Assembly: GCA_002387735.1 (NCBI GenBank)
Contig: DGKJ01000107.1
Location: 1 to 5,994 of the forward strand
Direction: 5' to 3'
Length of the DNA stretch: 5,994 nucleotides
DNA from: Bacteriovoracaceae bacterium UBA4573
GTDB lineage: Bacteria; Bdellovibrionota; UBA1018; UBA923
Shown here: piece by piece, positions 5,138 to 5,994 of the stretch
How the letters are laid out: every line of letters begins with the position of its first letter
Position numbering within the stretch: the first letter of the stretch is position 1
Position numbers and translations under genes: made by a program
Notes under the pieces: model-generated
Told to the model about the DNA's origin: nothing
The model's input: the letters and a program-made list of their open reading frames with translations, nothing else
The model's database searches: none

Positions 5138-5994
5138 ATGGAACCCACTCTAAAAAAGCTCCTTAGCGAAGTGCTAAGACAACCTACCGCCCCTTTTCGC
5201 GAAACCTGGACCCGCGCAAAGTTCCTACATACCTGTCTTGAACATTCCCTAAAACACTGGCTGGACCCGATCGGTAACCTTTGGTTAGGCGTGGAAAACC
5301 TGTCTGAAGCCAAACGCACAGAACTCCTATTGGTTGCGCACCTGGATCATCCCGGTTTCGTAGTTAATAGGTTTTTCGAGAAAAAAACCAAGCACCGAAC
5401 ACGCCGTTATGCCGAGGCCCAGTGGTTGGGCGGCGGCCCAATGGAGATCAGGAACTTTGGGGTTACGATTTTTTCGGATTTTCACGCCGGAGTTAAGTTT
5501 GGTGGAACTATCGTAGAAGCCGAAAAAGCCAAACGTTCGATCGGTCGCGCGTTGATAGAGCTCGAAGATTCGCCCGAGAGAAACCCAATGATATCGAGTA
5601 TCGTTGCAGCTCCCAAACAAAGCCTTCGAGACCTCGGCCCCTGGGGTGCGTGCCTAAACTATAAGGAATGCCCCGACGGAGTTAAGTTTAGCAACGGCGA
5701 GTGTATCACCAAGGCAGCCGACGATTTGGTCGGAGCTTGTGCCATTACTGCGGCATTTTTAGATTCTAACCCGGCACGACGCGTAGCAGCCTGTTTAACA
5801 AGGGCTGAAGAGTCCGGATTTCACGGAGCCCTCGAAATTCTGAACAAGAAGTGGCTAAATCCCACGCGAACGAAAATGATCTCAATTGAAACGAGCGCTT
5901 GGCGAGCGGGGGCTGAACTCGGCAAAGGCCCTGTAGTACGCCAAGGCGACCGAGTGAGTCTTTTCGATCACTCCTTAGTAGAACAGATTGAATC
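5138..5994 (+). CDS. M42-type metallo-aminopeptidase, 3' end outside window (285 codons seen)
   Basis: The open frame runs without a stop to the last base. The M42 family (glutamyl aminopeptidase/endoglucanase M type) are cytoplasmic dinuclear-metal aminopeptidases that usually form large tetrahedral assemblies. Motifs in order: AHLDHPGF (67-74; family AHxDxxGF) with metal ligand H68, an insert domain (about 75-185) in the place of the PDZ-like domain, KAADDLVG (192-199) with the bridging Asp, AEESGFHGA (223-231; family EExGxxGA) with base and ligand E224/E225, and SIETS (249-253), where the family usually has Asp and this protein has E251. GKGPVV (262-267) matches the conserved GxGP loop. 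The last His ligand would lie beyond the window. No signal peptide is seen. The start is ATG at 5138 with a weak GAAAG nine bases upstream; ATG at 5120 is in frame and adds six residues, and an in-frame stop at 5114-5116 rules out anything longer. It is divergent from polX with almost no spacer. M20/M28-type relatives are less likely given the motif spacing. Confidence 0.75.
   Translation, partial: MEPTLKKLLSEVLRQPTAPFRETWTRAKFLHTCLEHSLKHWLDPIGNLWLGVENLSEAKRTELLLVAHLDHPGFVVNRFFEKKTKHRTRRYAEAQWLGGGPMEIRNFGVTIFSDFHAGVKFGGTIVEAEKAKRSIGRALIELEDSPERNPMISSIVAAPKQSLRDLGPWGACLNYKECPDGVKFSNGECITKAADDLVGACAITAAFLDSNPARRVAACLTRAEESGFHGALEILNKKWLNPTRTKMISIETSAWRAGAELGKGPVVRQGDRVSLFDHSLVEQIE
5152..5178 (-). 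terminator. weak terminator-like hairpin, antisense to the aminopeptidase start
   Basis: On the minus strand CTTAGC (5178-5173), a five-base loop and GCTAAG (5167-5162) form a perfect 6-bp stem. Then come GAGC and six T (5157-5152). The order stem then T-run fits an intrinsic terminator, but the stem is short and only half G/C, and four bases separate it from the T-run. It lies inside codons 5-14 of the aminopeptidase gene and about 40 bp before the polX start, so it could stop antisense transcription entering the polX operon. It may be chance. Confidence 0.25.

Noticed and set aside
5113..5620. Minus-strand ORFs of 68 and 97 codons (5113-5319, 5327-5620)
   Set aside because: They lie opposite a longer plus-strand frame with recognisable M42 motifs, and their own translations show no domain, signal or repeat.
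5489..5689. 12-base direct repeat GGAGTTAAGTTT at 5489-5500 and 5678-5689, both encoding GVKF
   Set aside because: About one 12-base repeat is expected by chance in a window this size, and the flanks do not match, so there is no sign of a domain duplication.

Overview
The window holds six protein-coding genes in about 6 kb. No RNA gene, insertion sequence, CRISPR array or prophage part could be seen. The organism is most likely a Gram-negative (diderm), motile-lineage bacterium. The support is a lipoprotein with a clear lipobox, an exported protein resembling the M48/BepA periplasmic family, and a protein built from the C-terminal part of the flagellar rotor protein FliG. This mix would fit a Bdellovibrionota- or deltaproteobacteria-like lineage, but that placement is a guess.

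Layout. Positions 1-136 are a leader without a supported gene. It carries a compound hairpin and a 15-base imperfect direct repeat that brackets a possible -10 box. Positions 137-595 (+) encode a 152-residue FliG C-terminal-like protein. It ends by sharing stop-codon bases with a convergent four-gene cluster on the minus strand. Read in its own direction, the cluster is: a PolX-family protein (5112-3490), endonuclease III Nth (3520-2780), an unrecognised lipoprotein (2783-1914), and an exported protein that looks like a catalytically dead M48 peptidase with a helical-repeat tail (1920-592). Each neighbouring pair overlaps (31, 4 and 7 bp), so the four are very probably one translationally coupled operon. 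On the plus strand, divergent from polX with only 25 bp (or 7 bp) between start codons, an M42-type metallo-aminopeptidase begins at 5138 and runs off the window.

How the genes may work together. Nth (glycosylase/AP lyase) and the PHP domain of PolX (3'-end processing and AP-site activities are known in the family) make a sensible base-excision-repair pair. The PolX here has lost the polymerase active site but keeps every PHP metal ligand, so it is better read as a DNA-guided phosphoesterase than as a polymerase. Why two envelope proteins are coupled behind these repair genes is not explained by the sequence.

Most unusual points: the palm-dead PolX; in-frame slippery A-runs inside polX (one would give a dnaX-like short product, one in the polX/nth overlap would give a PolX-Nth fusion); the pseudo-M48 peptidase, whose HExxH is replaced by QAxxR; the FliG fragment that has lost most torque-generating charges; and the promoter-flanking direct repeat.
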